Both the position numbers and the translations under genes were made by a program. The notes below the pieces were generated by a model. That model had not been told where the DNA came from and made no database searches. It was given only the letters and a program-made list of their open reading frames with translations. A stretch of DNA of 64,000 bases from Trichaptum fuscoviolaceum (Eukaryota > Basidiomycota > Agaricomycetes > Hymenochaetales > Trichaptaceae). Of the stretch, positions 33,570 to 46,334 are shown in pieces (the first letter of the stretch is position 1; the number at the start of each line of letters is the position of its first letter). Location: NCBI GenBank assembly GCA_910574455.1, contig CAJSYZ010000006.1, positions 310,001-374,000 on the forward strand, read 5' to 3'.

Positions 33570-36052
33570 TCACGGCATCTCCCTCTTGTCGACTTCGAAC
33601 TGGTCTATCATGTCCAGCACGAGCGCAAGATGCTCATACCGGAGAGGTTCGTCGTCCGCAGCAGCGAGGGCGCTCGCAGTCTTCACGATGTTTTTGATTT
33701 GTCTGCCGTTCACCGCCCGCTCGCTGAGGTCCTTCAGCTCCTCATCCGAAACACCCAGGGTATCCTGTCCCTTGACCTTCTTGAGAAAAGCGACCCAAAT
33801 CTTGAGGCGGGCATCGGGCTTGAGGTCGTGGTAGCGCAGGGAGACGTGAATGCGGGACTGGAAAGCTTCGTCGAAGGATTTCACCCGGTTGGTGGTCATG
33901 AACAGGATGCCTCGGAAATATCTAGGAGGGCAGCATCAGAGACTGCTTAATTGAACAGGGAAGGAGAACGTACTCGAGCTGACGCAGGAAGACAGCGACG
34001 ACAGCATTTCTCTGGAGGTCATGCACAGAACGCTCCTCTAAGAAGACATCTGCTTCGTCTATAAGGACGACGGCCCCCCAGCTGGAAGAGACGCTGAAGA
34101 TCTGCGTCAGGTTGTTGTCCAGTTCCGTCGCTGTTATACCAAGATCTCCTGCACCAACGATGTACAGAGGCTTCTTCACATCTATAGCAAGAAAGTCAGA
34201 ATGCTTCAACCAAAGACAAAAGCGGAACGAGGAAGACTGACGTTCGCTCGTTGCCTCTGCGGTCAAGCTTTTGCCAACGCCAGGATTTCCAAACAGGTTG
34301 ATGATGAGCCCACGACCTTTGCCCTTGACAAAATCATCGAAGCCGGTGCTGTCTTTGTTATGTGTCTCGACGAGAGAGCGGATGAGCTTCTTCTGCGCCG
34401 GGGGAAGGACGAGGTTCTCGAAAGGCTCGCTGCTCCATTCAAAGGTTGAGACATTCTCGATGTTGAATTCCACTGAAAGAAAGGTCATGAGAAGCCAAGA
34501 GGATAAAGGTTTTGACGTACACCAAAGTTTATCCGCGAGAGAAAATCCATATAGGATAGGGCTTGTGAGAAGGAGGTGTTCGTCGCTGACTATCGTTATA
34601 GATAGATCATCCGATTCTTCCGCCTTGCCGTAGCTGGTCTTGTGCTTTTCAATATCGACATCGTCCAAAGTTTTGATAACGTTGGGAAGGTTGTAATTCG
34701 GGTTGCTGTCAATGAACGTTTCTGTGATAAAAGCCTGTCAGCGCTGAAAACCAGTATACTATGAAAGCACACACTCCAGTCGATCATAATACGGCTATCG
34801 ACCTACAGTATACGGTTAATTGTGTTATATTTTTGCATAAGAACAAATGGCGCACGCTATATTTTCCAGTATATCGGTTGAACCCCATGCCCTTGAAGTG
34901 CTTGTGCTGAACACCCTGCATCGAGCACCATTTCTTCCCTCTCTCAACAAGCAGTGTCCGGAGATTCTCAGCGTGTGGATGAAATTTGAGCGGATAGTGG
35001 GGTAAGCTAGAGATCTTGACAGCGCCTTCGAATATCATAATTTGGACTGGCTTGAAGGTCGCGAGACCGAACTTCGGTGTACCCGGGGCCGCCTTCTCTG
35101 CATGACGCTTTGCATTGTACTCGACGTATTCACCCTCGATGTCCCAGCAAGGGATGCCGTTGCTGGTTCCACGTTCTGCATGTGTCATTGTGAAGGCGCG
35201 CGGCTCTTCCGTGACGATGCACCTGGTGTAGATGGTCGTACGCGGGACGAGGATGACCCACAGTAGGTCGAATGTGATCTCGCCGTGTGCAAGGAGATTA
35301 TTGATCGTTTCGAGGTTCTTCGCGTTGTCGAGCCGGATATAGTCGAGGAAGAAATCGAGGTGCGACGACATGACTTCTTCGTCTTCGGTCTTCGCATCTT
35401 TCTCGCGCAGTTTCGCTGCGTATTCGTCAAAATCAGGGAGAAAAGTCAAGATGATTTGGGGGTTGAGCTAGAGAAAAGGTTGATTAACATGACTAGAATT
35501 GAAAATTACTGTACTTACCCGAAGGGGTGTAAATGTCCACGAGATGCCTCTGACACTGCCGATAACCTCTTCGCAAACTTTCTTCAGGTGCGGACTCTTG
35601 ATGTCCAGAAGAGTCTGATACAGGAAGTCTGCTGGATCCGAACGCTTTTCGAATTTCCGCACAACAGTGAATGCAAAGTGCTTGTACTCGTCCTTCTCTG
35701 CCTTGTACTTGGGTTCCGGGACCGTGCTGTCCTGCAGAATCCAGTCGCGCATTTCGAGGTCGTACAGCTCGTCGAGACGTTTCACTTCGAGATGCGAGCC
35801 TGTCGGGATGTCGATCTCCTCCGCCTTTTCCTCGTAGTAGCACTCCTCGACACCTTCCGCAGCTTCCTCTTCCGCAGCATCGTGAACATAGCCGTCCTCC
35901 ACAGCTTGGAATGTGTACTCGTACTTCACAGCAGCATCGGTCGGCGCATAGTTTACCGCTGGGGTTGATCCTGGCACGACCGTGTTCGCGTTCGCGTTCG
36001 CTGCTCGCGAGCTGGCGTTGAAGCCGTTTGTGAGCCTCGAGAACAGTGGCAT
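33570..36052 (-). CDS. AAA ATPase (DUF7025-type) copy C, intact
   Basis: The start is MPLFSRLTNGFN at 36052. The family motif GSHLEVKRLDELYDLEMRDW follows. The DUF7025 part has AHGEITFDLLWVILVPRTTI and VTEEPRAF (about 35195-35300). The short exon VDSRIMIDW lies near 34780-34806. The ATPase domain has GNPGVGKS (about 34260-34290), VVLIDEADVFLEERS (about 34030-34075), FMTTNR sensor 1 and VNGRQIKNIVKTASALAAAD. The stop is at 33570. Exon borders correspond to those of copies B and E. It is head-to-head with YTM1, whose ATG lies ~400 bp away. Acidic N-terminal residues differ from the other copies. Confidence 0.88.
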
Positions 36053-36453
36053 GGGATGTAAAGGTTTAAAAGAACGCAGGAAGGTCGGCCATCAATGTTG
36101 CATCAACTTTTAGCAAAATCCCAGGATGAGATAAGAACCAGTTACAAGGGCGCGCTTTCCGGAAAAGTGAGCACCATATGGTTGAAGATTACAACTTCCG
36201 AGTCGTTGCCATCAAGTAGACACTCGCTTTGTTTAAAGTCGGCCATAGTGAAGGTCAAAGGCAAAGACTGTTTGTTCCGGCGACGCGAAGAAACAGGAAA
36301 ACTTCAAGTTCAAGTTCCCGGAGGTGTGGCCTGGCAACTTGAACTTGGCACGTGCTCCCTTTTGGGCTGAAGATTTCTTCATAAGTTCATCTTGCTTCAA
36401 GCCTTGTCGCTGCCTCGAATTGTTTTCCGGGAGAAATATCGTTATTCATCAAA
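36053..36453. promoter_or_regulatory. Bidirectional promoter region of AAA copy C and YTM1
   Basis: About 400 bp separate the divergent start codons at 36052 (minus) and 36454 (plus). Both genes must be driven from here, though no specific factor site is identified. Confidence 0.5.
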
Positions 36454-37925
36454 ATGGTTTCGGATACGCAAACAATACCTGTGTTCTTCTCAACGCAAAC
36501 ACCATACCCTCTGCCGTCCCAAAAGTTCATGATCCCGGCGTCATGGAAGCGATACCAGCTCTCACAGCTCGTGAACAAAGCTCTTTCTTTGTTGCAGCCC
36601 ATACCCTTTGATTTTCTTGTTCGAGGAGAGCTGCTCCGGGGATCACTGGCGGAATGGTGTAATGAGCGCGATGCAGGGGCTGTAAGTCGTCCTGAAGCCT
36701 GAGGCGGACTGCTGCTGAATCACTGACAGACATTCAGGAAGAAACGCTTGAAATCGAATATATTGAGTCGTTAATGCCTCCGCAGCGGATGGCGAGCATA
36801 CCGCACGACGATTGGATATCTTCTGTGTCAGCTCAGATACAAGGGTGCGTGCTTTACGCCTCTGTGTTCGCAAGTATCTAATCGATCTCTAGGTATTTTG
36901 TTACAGGCTCATATGACGCTGCCATTCGCATCTTTGACTCCTCGCAAAATGTCAAGCTAGCAATCACCGGCCATTCTGCGCCCATTACATCAATACATGT
37001 TCTACCTTCGGACTCGGAAGAACGCATCATAGCGAGTGCTTCACAAGATATGACTGCCCGCCTTACATCTATCTCTATAACCTCAGACGAAGCACCGCGC
37101 ACGCTTGCGTCTCTGCACCTACATTCAGCGCCCATCTCACACATCACTTCGTCGAGCTCTGGCTCGCATCTCCTTACAGCTGGCTGGGACTCGCTTCTCG
37201 GTCTATGGGATACCTCCATCCCTGAGGCGGACGAGGTTACCCCAGAGCAGGGCGAGCGCGACCGGAAGAAGAGGAAACGCGATACCGAGGGCGTGAAGCG
37301 GAAGGCGCCCGTGGCCGTGTTGAAGAGCCATACAGGACGGGTCACTGCGTCTGTTTTCGACGGGAACGACGACAACAAGGCGTATAGCTGTGGATTGGAT
37401 TCGACTCTGCGAAGTTGGGACGTTGAGAGTGGTGTCTGCGTGAACACCCTGGTATGTACTTCGAACTGCTTTTGACATTATCTGATTGTTTTGCAGACTG
37501 CACCAGAAAAGCCTTTCATAGCTCTGGCGTACCTTTCATCCACACCATCCATCCTCGCCGCAGCATCCGTCGACCGGACGGTTACTGTATACGACACACG
37601 CACCATCTCGTCACAGAAGTCCGTGTCTGCTGCAGCAACCATCGCGTCTCTTGCACATGCCGCAACACCGTCTTCGCTAGCTGCGTCTCCGGTCAACGCG
37701 CACCACATCGCGAGCGGCGCGTTCGACGGCATCGTACGGATATGGGACGTGCGGAGCGTCAAGAGCGCTATGGCCAGCTTCCGGGTTGGCACCGATAAGG
37801 ACAAGGAACAGAGAGGCGACGGGAAGGTTCTGGGCTTAGATTGGGTGAAGGGCGTCTTAGCTGTGGGCGGCGAGGCGGGTCTGGATATCTGGAGGGTACC
37901 AGATGAAGGTGCGAGGGCAAACTAA
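36454..37925 (+). CDS. YTM1: Ribosome biogenesis protein Ytm1/WDR12
   Basis: Four exons (36454-36681, 36738-36844, 36893-37451, 37497-37925) splice in frame to about 440 residues, the usual size. The N-terminal NLE-type domain includes FSTQTPYPLPSQKFMIPAS and VRGELLRGSLAEW. It is followed by WD40 repeats (VTGSYDAAIRIFDSSQN, LLTAGWDSLLGLWD, CGLDSTLRSWDVESG, ASVDRTVTVYDTRT, IASGAFDGIVRIWDVRS). A charged insert, RKKRKRD, lies between repeats. Ytm1 works with Erb1 and Nop7 (PeBoW complex) in nucleolar 60S subunit maturation. The gene looks intact and is the clearest conserved host gene in this cluster. Confidence 0.93.
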
Positions 37926-38684
37926 GAGCGCTGGTCAGTTCTCTATGATAAATAATGTATAGCCTCGAATTCAGTCATATATAATAGTACTGCGGCATGA
38001 ATGAGATTGGATGACCAGTGTGACAAAATGTTTGCTATACATCATACTCAGCGTTTGTTTGTTTTCCCTGTGCCTGCCATTCAGGTATCTTCTGCGCGAG
38101 TTCTCACTACGCGTCTTGGCAGACAAAGGCGTAATTTCATGCTTCCATCGGGTTTAGTGAGCTGCTTTGCACATCAAACCTAATACACGCACATCAAGAT
38201 CAAGCACAACGCTCCTCTGTTAAAAATGGGAAGTGCTGCTTTCCGGGTACAAAACGAAACGCAGACCTATTTATATGGTCAAAATCGGAGTGAGTATCCT
38301 ATTTTCTTAAAGGAATGTACGTCTGATGGTTGGCATTACTTTCAAAAGCTGTCCGTGGCCTACTGCTATAAATGGAATGAGATAGAGTTCATTGCGACAG
38401 GAGAGGCGTTTCGCAGACTCACCAGAGATATCATCACAAATGCTGCGATCACCATGCACCTTGCCCCTCACCGGCAAGCTAGATGCTGCGTTGACTAAGA
38501 TGAAAGCGCCTTGGAGCAGTGTATGAGCATCCAGTATGTTCTAGCATAGGGTCGCTGTGTTGTACAAACGCTCGTACTAAGTATGTCGCATTCCAAGGGC
38601 ACTGCTTTTACGAAGTAAGGCGCTCTCGGAGCCATATATATACTCGGGGTTCCTGCGCATTCAAGTTATATACCGTCCTTTAGT
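37926..38684. other. Intergenic region between YTM1 and AAA copy D
   Basis: About 760 bp. An open frame at 38226-38498 (90 codons, MGSAAFRVQNETQTYLYGQN) has no recognisable domain and may be chance. A TATA-like CATATATATACTC at 38631-38643, ~45 bp upstream of the ATG at 38685, probably belongs to copy D. Confidence 0.45.
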
Positions 38685-40996
38685 ATGTCTTGTGCATACG
38701 AGTCTGACGCTCAATCTGACTTAGACAGTCCTCCCGCATTCTATTCGTCTTCTCAAGGACGGTTTGGCGATATACTCAACCGCTTTGGATCAATGAACGG
38801 ATTTTCCGGGTGTGAGTCTAAAAGACGGGATCCTTCGTTCGAGTTTCTCACTGCTGCCCACTTCATCTACCCTCATCCCAGTCAACAGGACTGGGATGAA
38901 CCTCTCGACGATCCGGGCCTCTGGTGGAGACCATAGTTCGCCAACGCGAGGCACGCTGCTGAAGATACAGCGGTTCGAGCAAGTCTACGACCCGGACACT
39001 AACAAGACGGTTGTTCGCAACGTCGACGAGGCCCAAGCACAGGAAGAGAAGAAGGCAGACCCATCAGTAGGCAATGTTTTCAATGTATGGCGCACAGTCA
39101 CTCCAAACCCGTACAATCCTGCTGCACCTCCCCGCGTCTCCGTGACTATCGACATCCAAAGCGAATATCTGAGGACTACCTGCAAAAAGGTCATTGGTGG
39201 CTACATGGGTATGTCTTGGAATGTCGAACCCCTAAAGGTCTGTATACTTCTTCTCTGCAGAGATCGTGACTGGATGAAGATGTTCTGGTTAATATTCTAC
39301 AATATAGGTAGATCCGAAGATTTTCATTGCTTATCTCCATAAGCTACGAGCATTCGCAAAGGCCATGGATTATAAAGAGGAAGACAAGACTGCCGATGAA
39401 ACTGTAGCTTTAAGCCATCTCAAGTTCTTGATCTCTTTCATAGAGGATGAGCATGCCGAGCAGGTCTCAGAGATCGGTTCCTATATTAACAACGGGGAAA
39501 TATCCTTCGACTTACTTTGGGCAATCATGCACTACCGTGTGTCGGTCTTCACCAATTGCACAGTCACTGGTCAACCTCGCTTGGGGTGGATAAATGGAAT
39601 GGATGTCGTCAAGATTGATGGGCGCACAGCGTGCGTACTCGATGCAGAGTGCATCGACTATAACGCGCGGTCCCACAGATCGTAATCAAAACAACGCGAG
39701 GACGAGCCGATGTTTGGGATCACGAAGCTTTACATTCCTCCGATATGGGAGTTCAAGGGCGCTATGAAGATTAGAGAACTCGCCGCCTTCCCAATGGCCT
39801 TCCACGCAAACTTCTCCGATCTTCTGGAGAAGCTCTGCGAACGAGGCAAGCGGTGGGCAGATCTACAGGGTATGCATCATATGCATTATTCCGGCAATGC
39901 GTATTATAGGACTCCAAACGGCGGGCTGCATCGCCAAGCACTATGTCTGTTACTCAAGTATAAAAGGTGTTAAGGAACGCAGCACTGATTGAGATACATT
40001 ATCCAGGTTGACAGTCGAATAATGATTGATTGGAGTAAGAGAACTGATTCCCTCATTTAACCTGCCCTGGCTGATTACAGTACTTTTCAACAGAAGCACT
40101 AGAGGAAATAGAGCCCAACTTCATCCTTCCCTACACCTCAAAGGACATACGAAGTGACGATGAATATCGAATGCTGCGTTACAATTTACCTTCCGAAAAG
40201 TATCGCGAAAGTGTAGATCTTCCACTTGAATTTACAAGCCCGATACTATATGGCTTCAGTCTTACGGACAAACTTTGGTGTAAGTTTTAGATTCGCATCT
40301 ACGACCTTCATGACCAATTTCTCATATTTTCAGAAGTAATGTTTGATGTGGATAACGTCAAGAATTTCAATTGGAGCGACGAACCGATAAACAATCTCGT
40401 TCTTCCACATACTACGAAGTCGCTCGTCAAGGCATTGGTCGAGAGACATGCTGCGAGTAATCATACTTTTGACGACTTCGTCAATGGCAAAGGTCAAGGG
40501 CTTGTCATTAATTTGTTCGGCAACCCAGGAGTGGGGAAGACTCTCACTGCAGAGGCAACGAGTGAACGTAAGTGCTTGAACTTGCCATCACCGAACCGGC
40601 GGAAATCTTACGGAGTTCTAAATGATTACAAGGCCTTGTAATGGCATTGTAATCCCACTGTAATATTACTTAATTGATTATGGTTCATTCCAATGTGGTG
40701 TAAGGCTTTATATAATCATGCAGTATCTAATAATAAATTTTGTCCCATTGCGTGACCAGGGTCATGCTTATTGGGGTCTTGTAATGTTCATGTAATGTAC
40801 CGAGCTAATTATAATAGCCTCGGCAATCTCGGTGATACCCGGAGCCGGATCTCTAATCAATTTTTACTCCAGTGAGCTCGTCGTGTCGAGTGTCTCAGAC
40901 CACAACATTTCAGACAGATAACTTCACTGGGTCATTGCACGTTCTATTCGCTGCACAAGCTACTATAAGTACAATCATCTATATACGTGTGCTACC

Positions 40997-43900
40997 ATGA
41001 GGTTCTTTTGCAGTGCCGCGAATTGCAAAAGGCCGGGGCCATATGCGTCGCAACGGGCCTACGCTCTTCACCAAAACAAATGTGAAGCCGTACAAATGAG
41101 GGCACTGGAGACAGTGAGAATAGCCGGAGAAATACGTATGAGGGAGACTCGAGAGGCAGAGGAAAGGGAGAGGGCAGCACAACTGGCTATTTATATGCTA
41201 TCCGATCCAACACTTGAGGTCTGTCGTGTTCTACTTATTAATGTCGCTTGTCAATGACATATCTTGTGTTTTAGGGCGTGTCAGTTCCAATGGATATCGA
41301 TGCAGATGAGCCTAACATACCTCGTGAGCCAACACCTCCTACTGGCCGCGGACATCGCATCAAACGTCCCAGTCAAATCATTCGGGATCGCCAGCCAGAA
41401 GGACCCAAGTTATCCGCAGCTGGGACACGACGACTTGCGAAACTGAAGAAGGAAGCAGCCGAGAAAGCTGCTCGTGAGGCTGCTCTAGAGCCCGAGCCTG
41501 AAACCCAACCCGAGCCCGAAACTGTTGTCGCAGATCAGATTGATGACACTTACCGCACAGATGACAATGCCTTTGGGCTGTCGAGAGAATATCAGAAAGA
41601 GCCGAAAACCATTCCTGACGCGACCACTTCACCTGTATCGACAGCTACGGAAAACCGATCAGCCAACACCCCTGCTTCCCCTGAAGAGATTGCAGAGATC
41701 ATCAGCCCATTCCCTAATCTGTCCGCATTCAAACTTGCTCACCTTGCTGCATGCATGTCACGGATCAAGGCATCTATCGCAAGTACACTTCAAATGTTTC
41801 GATTGGATCCAACTATCGTCGATGAAGACATAGCGGATGTTAATTTTGATGCACTGAAGGAGCAGACGGTGAATTCTTGCTTTCCTTGGGAGGAGGGAAA
41901 ACGTGGCTGGCGCAAGAGTACTCTATCCATCAATATTCCGACCGGGGACAAAGTTGATGATGTACGGGACTCACAACAGACTTCGGAAGATACTACCTTT
42001 GAGGTAGATAACTTCTGGTATCGGCCGATCCTGCCTCTCCTGCGTACCATTTTGACGACTTCTCCGGATTCCCAAACATTTCATTACGAACCATATCGAC
42101 AGTGGTGGTCCAGACCAGGTTCTGGAGACCCACCGAGTAGAGTTTTCGACGAGATCTACACATCCGACACTTGGTTAGAAGAACATGAGAAGGTGCAGAA
42201 GTTGGACTTACCAGACGGAGAACCCGACATCTATCCTCGAGCCATAGCAGGTTTAATGTTTTGGTCGGACTCAACTCACCTCGCAGAATTTGGTCAGGCC
42301 AAATTATGGCCAATCTACATGGCCTTCGGAAACCAGTCCAAATACGAGCGCGCTAAGCCCGGGAATCGAGCATTGCTTCATCTTGCTTATCTTCCATCGG
42401 TAAGTAACAGGCATTGCATCTGTCAACGTAACTCATCAGTAGGGCATCTAGTTACAAAAGAAAGTGGAGGAAGTAATTGCTAGACTCACTAAATCAAACA
42501 AAGTGACAAATCCTATGCTAGCTCACTGCCGCCGAGAGCTGTTTCACGCTGCATGGAAAGAGCTCCTCAAGGACGAAGAGTTTTTGCATGCATATCGGTA
42601 CGGAATCGTCTTGACGTGCACAGATGGTATCACTCGTCGAATCTATCCCCGAATATTCAGTTATTCTGCAGATTATCCCGAGAAGTAAGTTCTTTCATCC
42701 TAGGAACAACAAGAGAACTCACCTTTGGTTCAGGGTATTGATCTCCACCATCCGAAACAACGGAGAGTGTCCTTGCCCGCGTTGTCTTGTACGAAAACCC
42801 GATATCCCTAAGCTTGGTATGGTATCCGACTTGAGAAACCGGGTTAACAATGCGCGAGAGGACATTGACACGTATTGGTATGATCCGAAGCAAGCCAGGC
42901 ACTTTATCTACAACCGCGGATTCAAGTTAGACGGTGCACCAATAGAACGAATGCTGAAACCACGCTCATTAGTTGCAACAGAGGTAAATATCAAGTCACT
43001 TTCGTACCGGAAGGGAACTAACAATTCGATATCTAGAACGCATTCTCTTCTACACTTTCGAAATATGGCTTTGACGTGTTTAAAATGCTTCGTGTCGACC
43101 TTCTACACGAAGTCGAGCTTGGGCTATTCAAAAATGTATTCGCGCATTTAGTTAGAATTCTACATGCTCGAGGAGACGAATTCGTACGTGAACTAAATCA
43201 CAGGTCAGAATTTGAACCCATGTTGTCTGCACTTTGATTCACCACTTCCCGTAGATACGCTGCCGCTCCACCATTTGGAGTTTCCGGTTATGGCATTCGA
43301 CGATTCACTACCAATGTGAGCGAAATGAAGAAATTAGCTGCCCGCGATTTCGAGGATTTGCTACAAGTACGTTGAAATATCTTGCTTACCGGCCCCATAT
43401 TGACACATTGTCAGTGCTCTATTCCATGCTTCGCGGGTCTTTTCCAAGCGGCCCATAACAAGCCCATAAGCGTTCTCCTATATGTCATTTTGACTTGGCA
43501 TGGATTAGCAAAACTCCGATTACACACTGAGCTCACACTTACTCTGTTGAGATCAGCAACCGTCCGTCTCGGTCGAGAAATGCGCAATTTTCAAAAGAAT
43601 ATCTGCCCACATTACGAAACGAGAGAAACGGCAAAGGAGGTCGAAGCTAGGGCTCGTGCTGCGGCACGGCGTGAGGGTGCAGCACTGGCCTCGAGTAATA
43701 CTCAAGAAGTCCCCGCTGGTTCGATGGCTGCCCCACCTGTGAACCCATCTACTACACAGACAACATCAGCAATCACTCAAAAAGGCGCGCGTAAACCTTT
43801 CGCTTTCAAACTCACCAAACCCAAGTTCCACTTCGTCGGAGACTACGTTCCTGACATCGAGAGCTCTGGAACTACAGATAATTATTCAACTCAAACGGTA

Positions 43901-45228
43901 CGCAGCACTTACGTTGGACTTACCGTGTCTTATTGTTTCCTGCCAGGGCGAACACGAGCACCGACGAGTCAAATCTCGTTATCATCGTACTTCGAAAGTA
44001 GACGCGACCGGCCAATTGGTCAAGCTAGATGTATACGATAATGAGATAGACTTGAAGGGGAAAAGGGTGCGAGCACGAGGTGTAAACTTACTCGTAGAGG
44101 AGGAAGTCCGTACTCGTACACAGAGCGCGGATATTGGATCTGGGAATCTTGAGATGCACTGCGTAATTGGTGAAGAAGAGAAGCATAGGCTTCGTCTCAA
44201 TCACTGGCTGTCCGATAATGAGTCGGAGCCGGCATGCGAAGTGAGCACATTATCCGAAAATGCGTTCGAATTCACTGCTCACCTGGCGTTTTAGAACTTT
44301 ATTCCTCGTCTTAAAAACCATTGTCTGGCCCGTCTTCATGGCATGGACGTGGCGGAAGAAGACCTTACCTTCGACATTGATGATCGGGAAATGCTAGAAA
44401 TTGACAACGATTCAATTTACTCTCATGCGACTGCACAATTTAATTATACAACTTACGATGTTCGCAGAGACAGAGACGTCGTCAAGGCACTCGGTGACAA
44501 ATGCGACATTATGCTTCCATCGTATGAAGACGACGGTGACCATCCCTTTTGGTACGCACGGGTCATTGGCATATTCCACTTGAATGTTTCCCATGCGCCC
44601 ACTGATACGAGCAAGCGACACATCGAATTCTTGTGGGTAAGGTGGCTCGGCGTGGATCCAGAGTGGTCTGGAGGTCACGACTTCGACCAGCTGGATCGGG
44701 TTGGCTTCGTTCCGTACGGTGGCGAGGACGAGCCTTTCGGCTTCGTTGATCCCGCCACGGTGATACGTGGGTGCCATCTCGTTCCTGCTTTCGAGTTCGG
44801 ATGCACGTCGGCTCTGTTGCCGCAATCGAAATTCCGGCCAAACGAAGGTGATTTCGTCAATTTCTACGTTAATAGGTAACAAGATTTCAGACCTACCCAA
44901 TGATCGTTGAGATCGCTGACCGACATCTATCTTGTCCTTGCTGTCCAGATTTGTCGACTGCGACATGTTGATGCGGTATCTTGGGCTCGGCGTCGGCCAT
45001 GTTCATAGTTCACTGCGGGCGAAACCATATTTAGTGAAGACCAATGAAGTACACGACCCTTTCGAAGGTGCCGAAGAATTCGATGACATTGAGTCGAACG
45101 AAGTTGGCCCCACTGAGGAACAGTCTGATTCGGACGAGGAATCCGTTGATGCTGAAGACGAAGAGGACGGCGAAAACGAAGGAGAGGACTACCTTCACGT
45201 TGACGACGAGCCATCGGCACGCCTGTGA
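40997..45228 (+). CDS. Plavaka transposase
   Basis: A multi-exon gene. Exon 1 (40997-41216) encodes a zinc-finger-like CSAANCKRPGPYASQRAYAL with HQNKC. Exon 2 (41273-42399) is long and ends in the family signature AGLMFWSDSTHLAEFGQAKL, WPIYMAFGNQSKYERAKPG and ALLHLAYLPS. Later exons carry CPRCLVRKPDIPKLG, the region FKMLRVDLLHEVELGLFK, HTELTLTLLRSATVRLGREM and a C-terminal domain with WVRWLGVDPEWSGGHD. The acidic tail ends at 45228. Plavaka transposases are DDE-type enzymes related to CACTA/EnSpm and are abundant in Agaricomycetes. I found no stop or frameshift in the exons traced, so it may be functional. Confidence 0.88.
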
Positions 45229-45812
45229 CCTTCAAGTACAAGTCGTCTTTCCTCCTTACATATAACCACTTTCATTGTCGACCCCGTCTATCTTCATACT
45301 TCGTTTCTGTTTCTTACCGCTTCCAATACTTCGTATATTCTCGACCTACATACATGCAGTCTAAATTGTATATATAACATCTCCAATTACATTTAATCAT
45401 CCATCGACTACCTTACATCCGTTGAGACATTCGTCGGTATCTGTCATGATAGACATTAGCATTATGCAATATTAATGAGGCATGGTCTCTTACTTTGAAG
45501 TCCAGATTTCTTCGACACCATCGTCTCAACCATTTGTCATTGACCAGATTAGATTGGCAACCGCCACAATCCAGTCAAGTTCATCGCCCACAATGGACAT
45601 ACTTCATTGGCATCTATCATACTCTCACTCAAAGACTCCGTCGGTGGAAATCCAGAGAACCCGAACAATCAGCCATTCTCGCTACACAGCAGACCTCATC
45701 CACAAGTCATCGCTTTGGTTACTTTTCTCTTGGTACTCGCCTGGTTCATTCATAGATGGGCTCTCGCACGTCAGCAATCTCGTTTCCATAAAGTCGACGC
45801 CCCCCTCCCCCT

Positions 45813-46093
45813 CCAAAACGCCCCTCCCAAAAGGGACGATGGTGGGGGAACGGAAGCAAAAAGTTTCGGCGGATTCCGCTGGGTGCGTTAGTTTTGGCAA
45901 GTCCGGAGAGTGTGTGAATTAGAGAGCCTGAAAGGGAACGTGTGAATCTATATAGTACTTGCTTTGCAACTAATACAGACATAGATTCTCACAATGCTCT
46001 GCACTTGCCAAAGCTACCGCGCCATGCGGAATCTGCCGGATCCCTTTTGCATCCGTTCCCCCATCATCGACTATTTTGGGAAGGGCGTTTTCA
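45813..46093. repeat. Imperfect palindrome, arms of ~80-90 bp
   Basis: The left arm (about 45813-45902, with CGCCCCTCCCAAAAGGGACG and TAGTTTTGGCAAGT) is matched, inverted and with mismatches, by the right arm (about 46012-46093, with ACTTGCCAAAGC and TTTTGGGAAGGGCG). A ~110-bp loop lies between, and its inner part also shows weak inverted similarity (GTGAATCTAT/ATAGATTCTC). It may be a small MITE or a transcript hairpin. Confidence 0.7.
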
Positions 46094-46099
46094 GGGTTT

Positions 46100-46152
46100 T
46101 TGTCGTCGTTGTCGTTGTTGTTGTCGTTGTCGTTGTCGTTGTCGCTGTCGGG
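46100..46152 (+). repeat. GTTGTC hexanucleotide microsatellite
   Basis: Seven to eight imperfect copies of GTTGTC follow directly on the palindrome. Confidence 0.85.
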
Positions 46153-46334
46153 TGTCAGTGGTTGTACTAATTTGCTATCTTTATTGTTTCAGACTTTATT
46201 CATATCATTGAAGTTCAAATAATTATCTATAATTTAACTTGTAAGATTAAGTGAGAGAAAGCGAGTAAGATGCGCACTAAGATGTGCGATTCCTTTCATT
46301 CTTAGCCCATAAAATAATTTTTACGACGTGAAAC

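Larger units (their letters stand above)
45229..46334. other. Intergenic region inside Plavaka, between transposase and Spt5-like gene
   Basis: About 1.1 kb. It includes the large imperfect palindrome and the hexanucleotide repeat listed separately. The open frames at 45482-45982 overlap the palindrome and show no domain. Confidence 0.5.
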
